This document shows positions 6,634-12,995 of a stretch of 12,995 nucleotides of DNA, one piece after another. The notes under the pieces were generated by a model. The model ran no database searches, was not told where the DNA came from, and worked only from the letters and a program-made list of their open reading frames with translations. Position numbers and translations under genes: made by a program. Source of the DNA: an uncultured Rhodoluna sp. (GTDB lineage: Bacteria > Actinomycetota > Actinomycetes > Actinomycetales > Microbacteriaceae); the NCBI GenBank assembly GCA_937898095.1, contig CALDKR010000245.1, positions 1-12,995 of the forward strand, written 5' to 3'. The stretch's first letter is position 1; every line of letters begins with the position of its first letter.

Positions 6634-7692
6634 CTATTTGACATCAGACGTTGCGTTTGGCTTGTTTCGCAGCGTGATTGACAGATAAACCCCGACCACG
6701 GCAAGCAGCAGCAAAATCTTTGCCGGTGCCATTTCTTCTAACACCCAACGCCAAGTTGGCGCGATGATTTTTGGCACCATGAGCTCACCTTCACTGCTCG
6801 GGTTTTGAGTCCAGTCGCGCAGTTTCTGAATAGCTGCGCTGCCCATGCTGAAGGCCATAATTGTGACGACCGCACCAAAAACAATCGATAAGACAAAGTT
6901 CAACGTTGCTGCGCCAGCGGCGAGCGCGGTCTTCGGTTTTGGTGCCGTCGGCTTGGCCTGGCGCGCGCGGTTCGCAAACAATGTTCCGGCGATTATTCCG
7001 AAGCCAACGATTGCAATGATGATCACCCACACCCAGGTCTGCAGATTGGTCTTGGTCACGTCATAAACAAACAATCCAAGAATGATTGCCACGGTGGTTG
7101 CCAGAATCGGGGTGGCATAGCCAAGCGCAAGTGCTTTTTGAGCCTCGCTCAATCTTGGTGCACCCTCAGTTTTTTGCGATTCAACTGAGTGCCTAAAGAC
7201 GAATGCTCGAAGCAAAACCGTGACAACAAGTGCGGTGGCCAGAATGATTGGCAAATAGAGGTTGGCGAACCGAATTGGCAGCGATTCGGCGCGAGTCGGA
7301 AAAGCGTTGAAGCCACTCATAAAGTTGCCAATTGCAAAGATTGCGCCGGCGGCCAACCCAACGATGACAGCAAAGTTTGCAAATCTGTGTGCCGCACGAG
7401 CCAAGGCGTCTTGTTCACCGAGTTTTTGGCGAGCTGAAATTGCCCATCCCTGTGCAATTAGTGAAGCGATTGACGCCACTGAAATGCCGAGCAGATAGAG
7501 GTAGGTTGCCCAGCGCACGCCGTTATAGCTTTCAAGCAGCTCACCGGTGTTGCTGTATCGATCAAATGGAACTAGCAAATCGACCAAGCCCGCAAACATG
7601 AAGCACAGCCACGTCACCATTAGCCCGATTAGGGGCAGTGCCACAGCGCGCTTAGAAAGTGAGATTTTTGAAATCCAGTTTGATTCGCTCAT
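6634..7692 (-). CDS. Multi-spanning membrane protein of unknown function
   Basis: I do not recognise the family. With the start used here the product has 352 residues and about eight hydrophobic helices (near 18-41, 61-83, 104-126, 141-165, 189-211, 219-240, 257-282, 322-341). A hydrophilic charged loop lies at about 166-188, a Lys/Pro-rich loop (RQAKPTAPKPK) at 244-254, and a polar stretch (about 287-318) before the last helix. No transporter, kinase or enzyme motif is evident. The frame also stays open to a TTG at 7738-7740, but that start sits in the T-tract of the neighbouring terminator. ATG at 7690-7692 is preferred because a TATTCT -10-like box lies 6 bases upstream, which would give a leaderless message; another ATG at 7714-7716 is possible. 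It is first in the presumed minus-strand transcript with HAD, redoxin, regulator and kinase genes. Confidence 0.7.
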   Translation of the reverse strand: MSESNWISKISLSKRAVALPLIGLMVTWLCFMFAGLVDLLVPFDRYSNTGELLESYNGVRWATYLYLLGISVASIASLIAQGWAISARQKLGEQDALARAAHRFANFAVIVGLAAGAIFAIGNFMSGFNAFPTRAESLPIRFANLYLPIILATALVVTVLLRAFVFRHSVESQKTEGAPRLSEAQKALALGYATPILATTVAIILGLFVYDVTKTNLQTWVWVIIIAIVGFGIIAGTLFANRARQAKPTAPKPKTALAAGAATLNFVLSIVFGAVVTIMAFSMGSAAIQKLRDWTQNPSSEGELMVPKIIAPTWRWVLEEMAPAKILLLLAVVGVYLSITLRNKPNATSDVK

Positions 7693-7704
7693 GCCATCAG
7701 AATA
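7692..7704 (-). promoter_or_regulatory. Putative leaderless -10 promoter element
   Basis: On the minus strand TATTCT (complement of 7699-7704) is followed by six bases and then the ATG at 7692, so transcription would start on the A of the start codon. No Shine-Dalgarno sequence precedes this ATG. Leaderless genes with TANNNT boxes at this distance are common in actinobacteria. No good -35 is visible. The space between the upstream terminator and this gene is too short for much else. Confidence 0.4.
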
Positions 7705-7736
7705 CGCCCGCGGCATTGCATCGTTGTTGTGCGCAA

Positions 7737-7767
7737 CCAAAACAACCCCCGAACATGTCGGGGGTTG
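7737..7767 (-). terminator. Rho-independent terminator of the sugar ABC operon
   Basis: A perfect 10-bp stem, CAACCCCCGA (7743-7752) with TCGGGGGTTG (7758-7767), encloses a 5-base loop. On the minus strand it is followed by TTTTGG. It starts 19 bases after the ATPase stop, exactly where the transporter transcript should end. There is no T-run on the plus-strand side, so it acts on minus-strand transcription. Confidence 0.9.
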
Positions 7768-7785
7768 CCTCAGCTTGCATGAAGA

Positions 7786-8559
7786 TTAGTCGCCTTCAAC
7801 CTTGATGGTCTGAATGGTTCCGGTGATGGTTCCAATCAGGGTGTCGCCGTTGAATTCTGAAGTTGGTGCATCTTTGACGATGCGACCCAAGCGCAAGACC
7901 ACAATGCGGTCGGTTACCTCTAGCACGTGTGGCAGGGTGTGCGAAATGAAGATAACGCCCAGGCCTTTTTTCTTGGCTTCGCGAATGATGTTCAAGACCT
8001 CGCCAGCCTGACGCGCGCCAAGGTGGTTGGTTGGCTCGTCAAGAATGATTACCTTTTTTGCCCATGACACAGCGCGACCGATAGCAACAGCCTGACGCTG
8101 ACCACCTGAAAGCTGTGAAACAGCGCGGTTTGAAGCTGGCACAGCGATGCCGACGGCTTCGAGATCTTCGTGAGCTTTGTGCTCCATAGTTTTTTTGTTC
8201 AAGAAACCGAACCAGCCCAAGATGCCTTTGACGGTGATTTCGCGACCCAAGAAAACGTTTTGGCTCACAGTTAGGTGCGGTGCCAGACCTGAGTCTTGAT
8301 ACAGGGTCTCTACGCCGGCCTCTAGTGCCTGGCGAGGTGACTCCCAAGAGACCTCTTTGCCCTCTAGAAAAATCTGGCCGCCATCTGGCTGGTGAGCGCC
8401 CGAGAGCACCTTAACCAAGGTTGATTTTCCGGCACCGTTGTCGCCAACGAGGCCAATAACCTCACCGGCGTGAAGCTTTAGGCTCGCACCATCAAGGGCA
8501 ACAACTGAACCGTAACGCTTCGATGCGTTCTTTAGTTCGTAAATTACTTCGCCGCTCAT
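7786..8559 (-). CDS. Sugar ABC transporter ATP-binding protein, FrcA-like, single domain
   Basis: This 257-residue cytoplasmic ATPase powers sugar import. It has Walker A GDNGAGKST (39-47), Q-loop Gln88 in TLYQDSG, the ABC signature LSGGQRQ (150-156), Walker B VIILDEP (170-176, Glu175) and switch His207 in FISHTLP. RbsA-type ATPases of this permease class usually contain two fused nucleotide-binding domains in about 500 residues; this has one, like FrcA of the rhizobial fructose transporter, which it also resembles in the FLGREI...GILGW segment (103-116) and SHTLPHVLEVTDRIVVLRLGR (206-226). The D-loop region reads PTNHLGARQ instead of the common PTAAL. A homodimer would be needed to pair with the permease. 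The ATG follows the permease TAA directly (TAAATG), indicating coupled translation. Fructose as substrate is an inference. Confidence 0.93.
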   Translation of the reverse strand: MSGEVIYELKNASKRYGSVVALDGASLKLHAGEVIGLVGDNGAGKSTLVKVLSGAHQPDGGQIFLEGKEVSWESPRQALEAGVETLYQDSGLAPHLTVSQNVFLGREITVKGILGWFGFLNKKTMEHKAHEDLEAVGIAVPASNRAVSQLSGGQRQAVAIGRAVSWAKKVIILDEPTNHLGARQAGEVLNIIREAKKKGLGVIFISHTLPHVLEVTDRIVVLRLGRIVKDAPTSEFNGDTLIGTITGTIQTIKVEGD

Positions 8560-9615
8560 TTATTTGCGTCCGTTCTTGTTTTGCAATGTCTGCACGGCAA
8601 CCGCGGCTGCAATCAAGATTGCAACGATTACCTGCTTTAGGTCTGGGCTTACTTCGAAAACAGTCATGGTCAGTAGGCCCGACTGAACTACAAACAGAAC
8701 CAAGGTTCCGAGTGCGATTCCGATAGCGCGACCGATGCCGCCCATTAGAGATGCGCCACCGATAACAACTGCGGCGATCGCATAAAGCTCCATGCCCATA
8801 CCTGAGGTGTTTGAACCTGCGCCCAAACGAATGTATGAATAGGCACCCGCAAGACCAGCGAGACCGCCAGCCAACATGTATACCTTGGTGATCTGGCGCT
8901 CAACGCTGATTCCGGCGCCGCGAGTTGCGAATGGGTTTGAGCCAAGAGCGAAGGTGTATAGACCGAAGCGGCTCTTGTGAAGAAATAGTCCGACGATGGT
9001 GGCAATGACCATGGTCACGAAAACTGTAGTTGACATCGGCAACATGACGTCGCCAATTGCCCATGGAGCACCAAGCTCCCAGTTGTTTGGGCCCTGCAGT
9101 GGTTGGCCTGCGGTGATCATGACGGCGATACCGTTTGATGCACCCATGGTGGCCAAAGTTGCAATGAATGGAACGATCTTTAGCTTGTTGATTAGGAACG
9201 CATTGATTGCGCCGACAAGAAGACCGACTAGAAGTGATAGACCCACGACGAGCAAAACGTAAGGGTTAGCGTCGCTGCCTGAAATTTCTGGACCAACTTT
9301 CAGAACGTTGATCAGAGTCCAGCCCGAGATGACCGAGCTGAGGCTCACCGTGGAACCGACCGAAAGGTCGATTCCACCAGTGATAACCACAAAAAGCTGG
9401 CCGACAGCAAGCAGGATGTAAGCGCCCCACTCATCCATGACGGTGCCCAACAAACTAGGAGTTAGGAAGAGACCTTCTGAACCCCAGTTGAAGAATGCAC
9501 CGAGCACCACGAGGGTGACGATTAGAACTGCGCTTTGGTTCGATGAGATGCCTGAGAGTCTTGCTCTCAGCCCACCCTTCTCTTTTGACGCAGTTTCCTG
9601 CTTGCTGTCTGCCAT
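8560..9615 (-). CDS. Sugar ABC transporter permease, RbsC/FrcC-like
   Basis: This 351-residue membrane permease of the BPD_transp_2 family forms the channel for a monosaccharide. A hydrophilic basic N-terminus (1-27) precedes hydrophobic helices across about 28-340. Family landmarks are GGIDLSVGS (80-88), the PFIATLATMG segment (149-158) and AAVVIGGASLMGGIG (281-295), the conserved stretch associated with ATPase coupling in RbsC-type proteins. The C-terminus ends in a short polar tail (NKNGRK). AAAGG precedes the ATG. The gene sits 48 bases after the binding-protein stop and directly before the ATPase start. The binding protein-permease-ATPase order matches frcBCA rather than the rbs order, in which the ATPase precedes the permease. 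Confidence 0.93.
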   Translation of the reverse strand: MADSKQETASKEKGGLRARLSGISSNQSAVLIVTLVVLGAFFNWGSEGLFLTPSLLGTVMDEWGAYILLAVGQLFVVITGGIDLSVGSTVSLSSVISGWTLINVLKVGPEISGSDANPYVLLVVGLSLLVGLLVGAINAFLINKLKIVPFIATLATMGASNGIAVMITAGQPLQGPNNWELGAPWAIGDVMLPMSTTVFVTMVIATIVGLFLHKSRFGLYTFALGSNPFATRGAGISVERQITKVYMLAGGLAGLAGAYSYIRLGAGSNTSGMGMELYAIAAVVIGGASLMGGIGRAIGIALGTLVLFVVQSGLLTMTVFEVSPDLKQVIVAILIAAAVAVQTLQNKNGRK

Positions 9616-9623
9616 TTATATGC

Positions 9624-9650
9624 CTTTGTTTCTTTTGTTTCTAATGTTTC
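9624..9650 (-). repeat. Three 9-base tandem units in the binding protein-permease gap
   Basis: On the plus strand CTTTGTTTC, TTTTGTTTC and TAATGTTTC follow one another with exact 9-base period. On the transcript this reads as an A-rich run of GAAAC units just before the permease ribosome site. The sequence should be unstructured, and no hairpin is present to lower downstream expression. It is short enough to be chance. Confidence 0.4.
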
Positions 9651-9663
9651 AGTTCGACCAGAA

Positions 9664-10653
9664 TTAGTTGGTCTTGTAGGTGTACTTAGCCAAGTCAGCA
9701 GCTGAAGTGCTCTTGGTTAGCGCAACGTTAGGAATTACAACGTTCTTCTTGGCTGGCTTGGTGCCGTTCTTTAGGAATGCTGCAATGGTCTTGACTGCAA
9801 GGCGAGCCTCAGCAGCTGGGTCCTGTGCGATAAGAGCAGTGAAGATGCCTGACTTGATCTTTGCAACGTTAGCTGGGTAAGCGTCGTAGCCAACTAGAGC
9901 TACCTTGCCAACTAGGCCACGTGACTGAAGTGCAGCAGCTGCACCGTCAGCGTTGGTGCCGTCAATTGCGAAGATACCGTTCAACTTAGGGAACTTGGTC
10001 AACCAAGTCTTGATGTTTGAAGCAGCCTTCTGAGGGTTTGACTCTGAGTAGCCAGTTGCAACTACCTTGATGCCAGGGAAGCTCTTTGCAACAGCCTTCT
10101 TGAAGCCGTCTAGACGAGCTACGTTGGTGGTTGCAGTAGCTGAGGTTAGACCGATAGCAACCTGGTAGCTGCCACCCTTCTTGTAGCCGATCTTCTTTGC
10201 AAGTGCTGCAGCAGCCTTTGCGCCACCGTCGGTGTTGTCACCGGTGATCTGGATTAGAACCTTGTCTAGGTTCTGAACCTGGGTGTCAACGTTGGCAACA
10301 ACGATGCCCTTGTCAGCAGCCTGGTCGTTTAGAGACTGAAGAGCTGAGCCGTCGGTTGGGATTAGAACAAGGCCGTCGCCCTTGCCTAGGGTTGCGATTA
10401 CGTTCTCAACGATTGGAATCTGGGTTGCAGCGCTGTAAGCAGCATCGCCCTTCCAAAGTAGCTCGTAGCCTTGCGCCTTTGCTTCAGCCTCAGCGCCAAC
10501 CTTCATTGCGTTGAAGAATGGGTCGTTGACTGCACCCATTACGAATGCAATCTTTGGGGTTGCTGCCTGTGCAGGAGCAACTGCTGCAGCTGCGCCTGAG
10601 ATGGCTAGAGCTGCCGCAGCGCTAGCTGCGATAACACGGGTAGTACGCTTCAT
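9664..10653 (-). CDS. Sugar ABC transporter substrate-binding protein, RbsB/FrcB-like
   Basis: This 329-residue extracytoplasmic binding protein of the Peripla_BP_4 (ribose/galactose-binding) type delivers a sugar to the adjacent permease. A Sec signal peptide is clear: basic MKRTTR, an Ala-rich hydrophobic core, and a probable cleavage after APAQA (about residue 30). The mature part begins TPKIAFVMG and includes NDPFFNAM, VLIPTDGSAL, FAIDGTNADG and VALVGYDAYP segments typical of the two-lobed fold. There is no Cys anywhere in the protein, so there is no lipobox; most Gram-positive binding proteins are lipoproteins. Lysine codons are nearly all AAG and the RBS (GAGGAG, 6 bases before ATG) is strong, suggesting high expression. 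It is the first gene of the operon, directly under the palindromic operator. The exact sugar is not determinable from sequence alone. Confidence 0.93.
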   Translation of the reverse strand: MKRTTRVIAASAAAALAISGAAAAVAPAQAATPKIAFVMGAVNDPFFNAMKVGAEAEAKAQGYELLWKGDAAYSAATQIPIVENVIATLGKGDGLVLIPTDGSALQSLNDQAADKGIVVANVDTQVQNLDKVLIQITGDNTDGGAKAAAALAKKIGYKKGGSYQVAIGLTSATATTNVARLDGFKKAVAKSFPGIKVVATGYSESNPQKAASNIKTWLTKFPKLNGIFAIDGTNADGAAAALQSRGLVGKVALVGYDAYPANVAKIKSGIFTALIAQDPAAEARLAVKTIAAFLKNGTKPAKKNVVIPNVALTKSTSAADLAKYTYKTN

Positions 10654-10679
10654 TTATTTCTCCTCGGAGTGGATTAATT

Positions 10680-10697
10680 TTGCGAGATTTGTGAGAA
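10680..10697. repeat. Two extra operator half-sites in tandem at 9-base spacing
   Basis: TTGCGAGAT (10680-10688) and TTGTGAGAA (10689-10697) directly precede the left arm of the palindrome, TTGCGAGAA (10698-10706). The three units are head to tail with an exact 9-base period, close to one helical turn. Confidence 0.65.
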
Positions 10698-10717
10698 TTG
10701 CGAGAACGTTCTCGCAA
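10698..10717. promoter_or_regulatory. Perfect 20-bp palindromic operator, LacI-family type
   Basis: TTGCGAGAACGTTCTCGCAA is a perfect inverted repeat with a central CG, the usual shape of LacI-family operators. It lies in the divergent promoter next to a LacI-family gene, just upstream of the regulator's candidate -10 box and across the candidate -35 of the sugar operon. Binding would block both. Confidence 0.85.
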
Positions 10718-10733
10718 CTTCCTCTACAATTCA

Positions 10734-10747
10734 AACATCGCGATGTT
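10734..10747. promoter_or_regulatory. Second palindrome, possible auxiliary operator
   Basis: AACATCGCGATGTT is a perfect 14-bp palindrome with a central CG. It falls just after the TACAAT box and over the predicted transcription start of the regulator gene. Its centre is 33 bases from that of the main operator (about three helical turns). Its sequence differs from the main operator, so it could be a site for another regulator. Confidence 0.45.
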
Positions 10748-10819
10748 GCACAAGGCAAATTTTCTCGATAACGGTTTTGTCACGGTTTATAACAGCGACC
10801 CGAAAGGTGTGGTGAGTCA

Positions 10820-11914
10820 ATGGCTAAATCAAACGCACCAACCATCGTCGATGTTGCCGCGCGCGCTGGAGTTTCACGGGCCACCGCCTCTCGCGCACTG
10901 AGCAACTACGGGCGCATCAATGCAGAGACAAAAGCGGCTGTTCAGGCAGCTGCAGCTGAGCTTGGCTATCGCCCAAATGCACTAGCGCAGTCAATGCGCA
11001 GTGGCCGCACCAACACCATCGGGCTAGTGATTGTCGCAGATTTCACCAATGCGTTTTTCGATCGCGCCACCAAGGCAATAGTTGATTCGAGTCGCAGTCG
11101 CGGCTATGAGGTGCTGATAACACACAGCGATGAAGCGATCGAGGTTGAGCGCAATGCCGTCGAGACGCTGCTCGAAAAACAAGTTGACGGTTTGATTGTC
11201 GTGCCATCCACCACTGCAGTTCACGATCACCTGTCTGCCAAGCAGCTAAATGGACGACCTGCGATTCTGATTGACCGCCGACTAGATGGCGTGCGGCTAA
11301 CCTCGGTTACGACCGATGACTTTCAGGGCGCCGAAGAGGCGGTTCGCCATGCGCACGCCATGGGCCACAAACGATTTGCCTTCTTAATTGCAGCGCCGAA
11401 CATCCGTGGTTATTCAAAAGAACGACCGGCCGCCTTGATCAGCACAGTCGACGATCGCGTCAACGGTTTCTTAAATGCAACAACTGACATAAATTCGCGA
11501 GCAAAGCACACCTGGATTTATTGCGAAGACAACCCGACGGTCAGCGAAGCCGCTGTAATGCAAATTCTTGATCAACCTAAAGCTCCGACAATTATTTTTG
11601 CTTCGAACAACGACATGGCGCTTGCCGTTATGAAGGTGGCTGGCAATCGTCAGATGCGGCTCGGGGTTGACATCTCGCTTATCACGATCGACGATTCTGA
11701 CTGGGCTGCGGCGATGGTGCCAGGTTTGACCGTAGTTTCTCGACCCGTCGAAGAGCTGGGTCAGATTGCCGTAGATAAACTTCTCGCAGAGATTAATTCC
11801 GACAGCGCACCCGGTGAAAAAATAATTTTGCCAACCGAGCTAATCGCCAGAGGATCGGTCGCGAATCTAAAGATGTATCCCGAATATGACCCCGAATACA
11901 AAGGTGAAAGATGA
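10820..11914 (+). CDS. LacI-family transcriptional regulator
   Basis: This 364-residue DNA-binding repressor has the standard N-terminal helix-turn-helix TIVDVAARAGVSRATASRAL (8-27), a following helix, and the hinge LGYRPNALAQSMRSGRT (48-64). Its sugar-sensing domain is of the periplasmic-binding-protein fold (about 65-350), with IGLVIVADFTNAFFD, VDGLIVVPSTT, IFASNNDMALAVM and LGVDISLITIDDSDWA segments. The gene is divergent from the ABC operon and overlaps the kinase gene by four bases (ATGA at 11911-11914). It therefore most likely controls its own operon and the transporter through the palindromes at 10698-10717 and perhaps 10734-10747, released by the imported sugar or its phosphate. The C-terminal 15 residues (KMYPEYDPEYKGER) are a polar extension. 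GTGAG and AAAGG precede the ATG, a modest ribosome site. Confidence 0.93.
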   Translation: MAKSNAPTIVDVAARAGVSRATASRALSNYGRINAETKAAVQAAAAELGYRPNALAQSMRSGRTNTIGLVIVADFTNAFFDRATKAIVDSSRSRGYEVLITHSDEAIEVERNAVETLLEKQVDGLIVVPSTTAVHDHLSAKQLNGRPAILIDRRLDGVRLTSVTTDDFQGAEEAVRHAHAMGHKRFAFLIAAPNIRGYSKERPAALISTVDDRVNGFLNATTDINSRAKHTWIYCEDNPTVSEAAVMQILDQPKAPTIIFASNNDMALAVMKVAGNRQMRLGVDISLITIDDSDWAAAMVPGLTVVSRPVEELGQIAVDKLLAEINSDSAPGEKIILPTELIARGSVANLKMYPEYDPEYKGER

Positions 11915-12888
11915 TCCTCGTTATTGGTGAAGCCCTGATTGACTTGATTGAAAACCGCTATCAGGCTGGCGCGTTCAACGCCATTGTCGGTGGTGCTAAC
12001 GCCAACGTTGCGATTGCGCTCGCTCGCCGCGGCACACCGCAGCAGTTTCTCGCGCGAATCTCTGACGACCGCTTCGGAAAAATTATTCGCGAACGTCTAG
12101 AGACCAACGGCGTTGGCCTCGACCACGCAATCGCTGCCACCGAACTAACCACACTGGCTGTCGTCTCAATCGACTCACACGGCGTGCCTTCATACGCGTT
12201 TTATGTCAACGGCACCGCTGACTGGGGCTGGACCCCGGCTGAATTGCCGACTGACGCCGACCTTGACCGCCTCGATGCGAAGGCCCTGCAGTTCGGCTGC
12301 TTGACCATGGCCATGGCGCCGGGCAACGCCGTTATCGAAGCCTGGGGTGAGCGCCTCTATAAAGAGGAGCGCCTAACCATTAGCCACGACATAAACATGC
12401 GCCCAGCACTTGGCTTCGACCGCGAGGTCGAGCGCGTGCGCGTTGAGCGCGTTAACAGCTTCTCGCACATCATCAAGGCTTCTGACGAAGACATCGAGTG
12501 GCTCTATGGTCTTGAGACCGGTGCATACATCGATGACATCGTGAATGACTGGATCGGCGACACTGGCCGCCACGTTTTTGTGACTCGCGGCGGCGACGGA
12601 GTTTCGGTTTATCGACCAGGCGGCGTGCGCTTCGATGTGCCGTCTCGCAAGATCAATGTTGTCGACACCGTTGGTGCCGGTGACACTTTCTGTGCCAACC
12701 TGCTCGGTCAACTGCACGACTCTGACACCCTCGGCGATCGCGCATTTGCTCGATTGGGCAACCTGAGCGACGACCAGCTGCACGAGTTTGTTCGCGTGGC
12801 CGGCGTTGCTGCCTCGATTACCTGCGAGCGTGCCGGCGCTGAGCCACCGACAACCGCAGACCTAAACGCAGTTTTGGCAGCAATCTAA
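11911..12888 (+). CDS. PfkB-family carbohydrate kinase, fructokinase-like
   Basis: This 325-residue ribokinase/PfkB-fold enzyme uses ATP to phosphorylate a sugar in the cytoplasm. Visible are the N-terminal MILVIGEALIDLI strand-turn, the first signature GGANANVAIALARRG (27-41), DINMRP (160-165, comparable to DPNxRP in fructokinases) and the second signature DTVGAGDTF (252-260) with catalytic base Asp258. ATG overlaps the regulator stop (ATGA) and follows AAAGGTGAAAG, so start and coupling are clear. Placement in one operon with the regulator, opposite a monosaccharide ABC importer, says that it probably activates the imported sugar, as FrcK does for FrcBCA. Fructose is most likely; a related ketose, pentose or 2-keto-3-deoxy sugar is possible, because PfkB specificity cannot be fixed from these motifs. 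Confidence 0.93.
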   Translation: MILVIGEALIDLIENRYQAGAFNAIVGGANANVAIALARRGTPQQFLARISDDRFGKIIRERLETNGVGLDHAIAATELTTLAVVSIDSHGVPSYAFYVNGTADWGWTPAELPTDADLDRLDAKALQFGCLTMAMAPGNAVIEAWGERLYKEERLTISHDINMRPALGFDREVERVRVERVNSFSHIIKASDEDIEWLYGLETGAYIDDIVNDWIGDTGRHVFVTRGGDGVSVYRPGGVRFDVPSRKINVVDTVGAGDTFCANLLGQLHDSDTLGDRAFARLGNLSDDQLHEFVRVAGVAASITCERAGAEPPTTADLNAVLAAI

Positions 12889-12995
12889 TGATGGCTAACG
12901 GATGGGAAGTTGTGTTCCTAGTCATTATCGGCCTGGGGCTTGCGGTTGATGCCCTGGGCGGTTGGCTAAGCGGCCGAGCTGCGCGCAGCAAGGGC
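12888..12995 (+). CDS. Small membrane protein, 5' part only (runs off the window)
   Basis: The frame opens with two consecutive ATGs; the first shares a base with the TAA of the kinase gene (TAATGATG). It stays open for 36 codons to the window edge. The residues WEVVFLVIIGLGLAVDALGG (6-25) look like a single membrane helix, followed by a basic segment (LSGRAARSKG). The tight junction indicates translational coupling with the kinase. Family and total length cannot be told. Confidence 0.55.
   Translation, partial: MMANGWEVVFLVIIGLGLAVDALGGWLSGRAARSKG

Larger units (their letters stand above)
10654..10819. promoter_or_regulatory. Divergent promoter region of the sugar operon and lacI-type regulator
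   Basis: This 166-base gap separates two divergent start codons and contains two palindromes and a -10-like TACAAT (10725-10730) for the plus-strand regulator gene. A start near 10737 would give it an approximately 80-base leader. No -35 at ideal spacing is present for TACAAT (GAGAAC lies at 17 bases). For the binding-protein operon a weak pair is TTCTCG and CAAAAT on the minus strand (complements of 10701-10706 and 10677-10682, 18-base spacer). Operator sites overlap both candidate promoters, which fits repression of both arms by the local LacI-type protein. Confidence 0.7.

Noticed and set aside
7693..7740. Longer start (TTG at 7738) for the membrane protein
   Set aside because: It lies in the T-tract of a strong terminator that ends the ABC operon and has no ribosome site.
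7786..8559. ATPase as a truncated RbsA
   Set aside because: The single domain ends normally, the sequence matches FrcA-type single-domain ATPases, and a proper terminator follows, so it is complete.
10698..10901. Short plus-strand open frame covering the operator and the start of the regulator gene
   Set aside because: It overlaps the operator and the helix-turn-helix coding sequence in another frame, and its product resembles nothing.

Overview
This window looks like a compact chromosome segment from a high-G+C Gram-positive bacterium (Actinomycetota), probably a small-genome Microbacteriaceae-type organism. The lineage is inferred from family resemblance only: a GRGKTGSGKT-type DEAD-box helicase with basic tails, a mycoredoxin-like glutaredoxin with a WCSDC site, moderate G+C by eye, and very tight gene spacing with overlapping stop/start codons. 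No rRNA, tRNA, insertion sequence, integrase or CRISPR array was found. The content is ordinary chromosomal rather than mobile.

Layout. The left end (1-768) holds a DUF1800-family gene on the minus strand that stops early and lacks the C-terminal half expected of the family. A strong hairpin terminator (about 817-867) separates it from a 696-residue DEAD-box RNA helicase (898-2988, minus) with long disordered Arg-rich tails. The helicase is preceded by a 250-base leader/promoter region containing a nested inverted repeat. Next comes a minus-strand cluster that may be one transcript, 7692 to 3239: an unrecognised eight-helix membrane protein, a HAD-family sugar-phosphatase-like hydrolase, a mycoredoxin-like protein, a LuxR-type response regulator and a polytopic sensor kinase. 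The redoxin stop and regulator start overlap (TAATG). A hairpin overlapping the kinase stop may end the transcript.

The right half is a sugar uptake and activation module around a divergent promoter (10654-10819). On the minus strand are a secreted sugar-binding protein, an RbsC/FrcC-type permease and a single-domain FrcA-type ATPase, closed by a perfect 10-bp-stem terminator (7737-7767). On the plus strand are a LacI-family regulator and a PfkB-family fructokinase-like gene (ATGA overlap), followed by the first 36 codons of a small membrane protein that runs off the window.

How it fits together: the binding protein captures a sugar, the permease and ATPase import it unphosphorylated, and the PfkB kinase phosphorylates it. 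The LacI regulator very likely controls both arms through a perfect 20-bp palindrome, TTGCGAGAACGTTCTCGCAA, preceded by two more half-sites at exact 9-base spacing. The order binding protein-permease-ATPase plus a kinase matches the known FrcBCA/FrcK fructose system of rhizobia, so fructose or a similar ketose/pentose is the leading guess. I did not find a clearly unprecedented system. The best leads are the operator layout, the redoxin-coupled two-component system with an unusual kinase, the binding protein without a lipobox, and the structured helicase leader.
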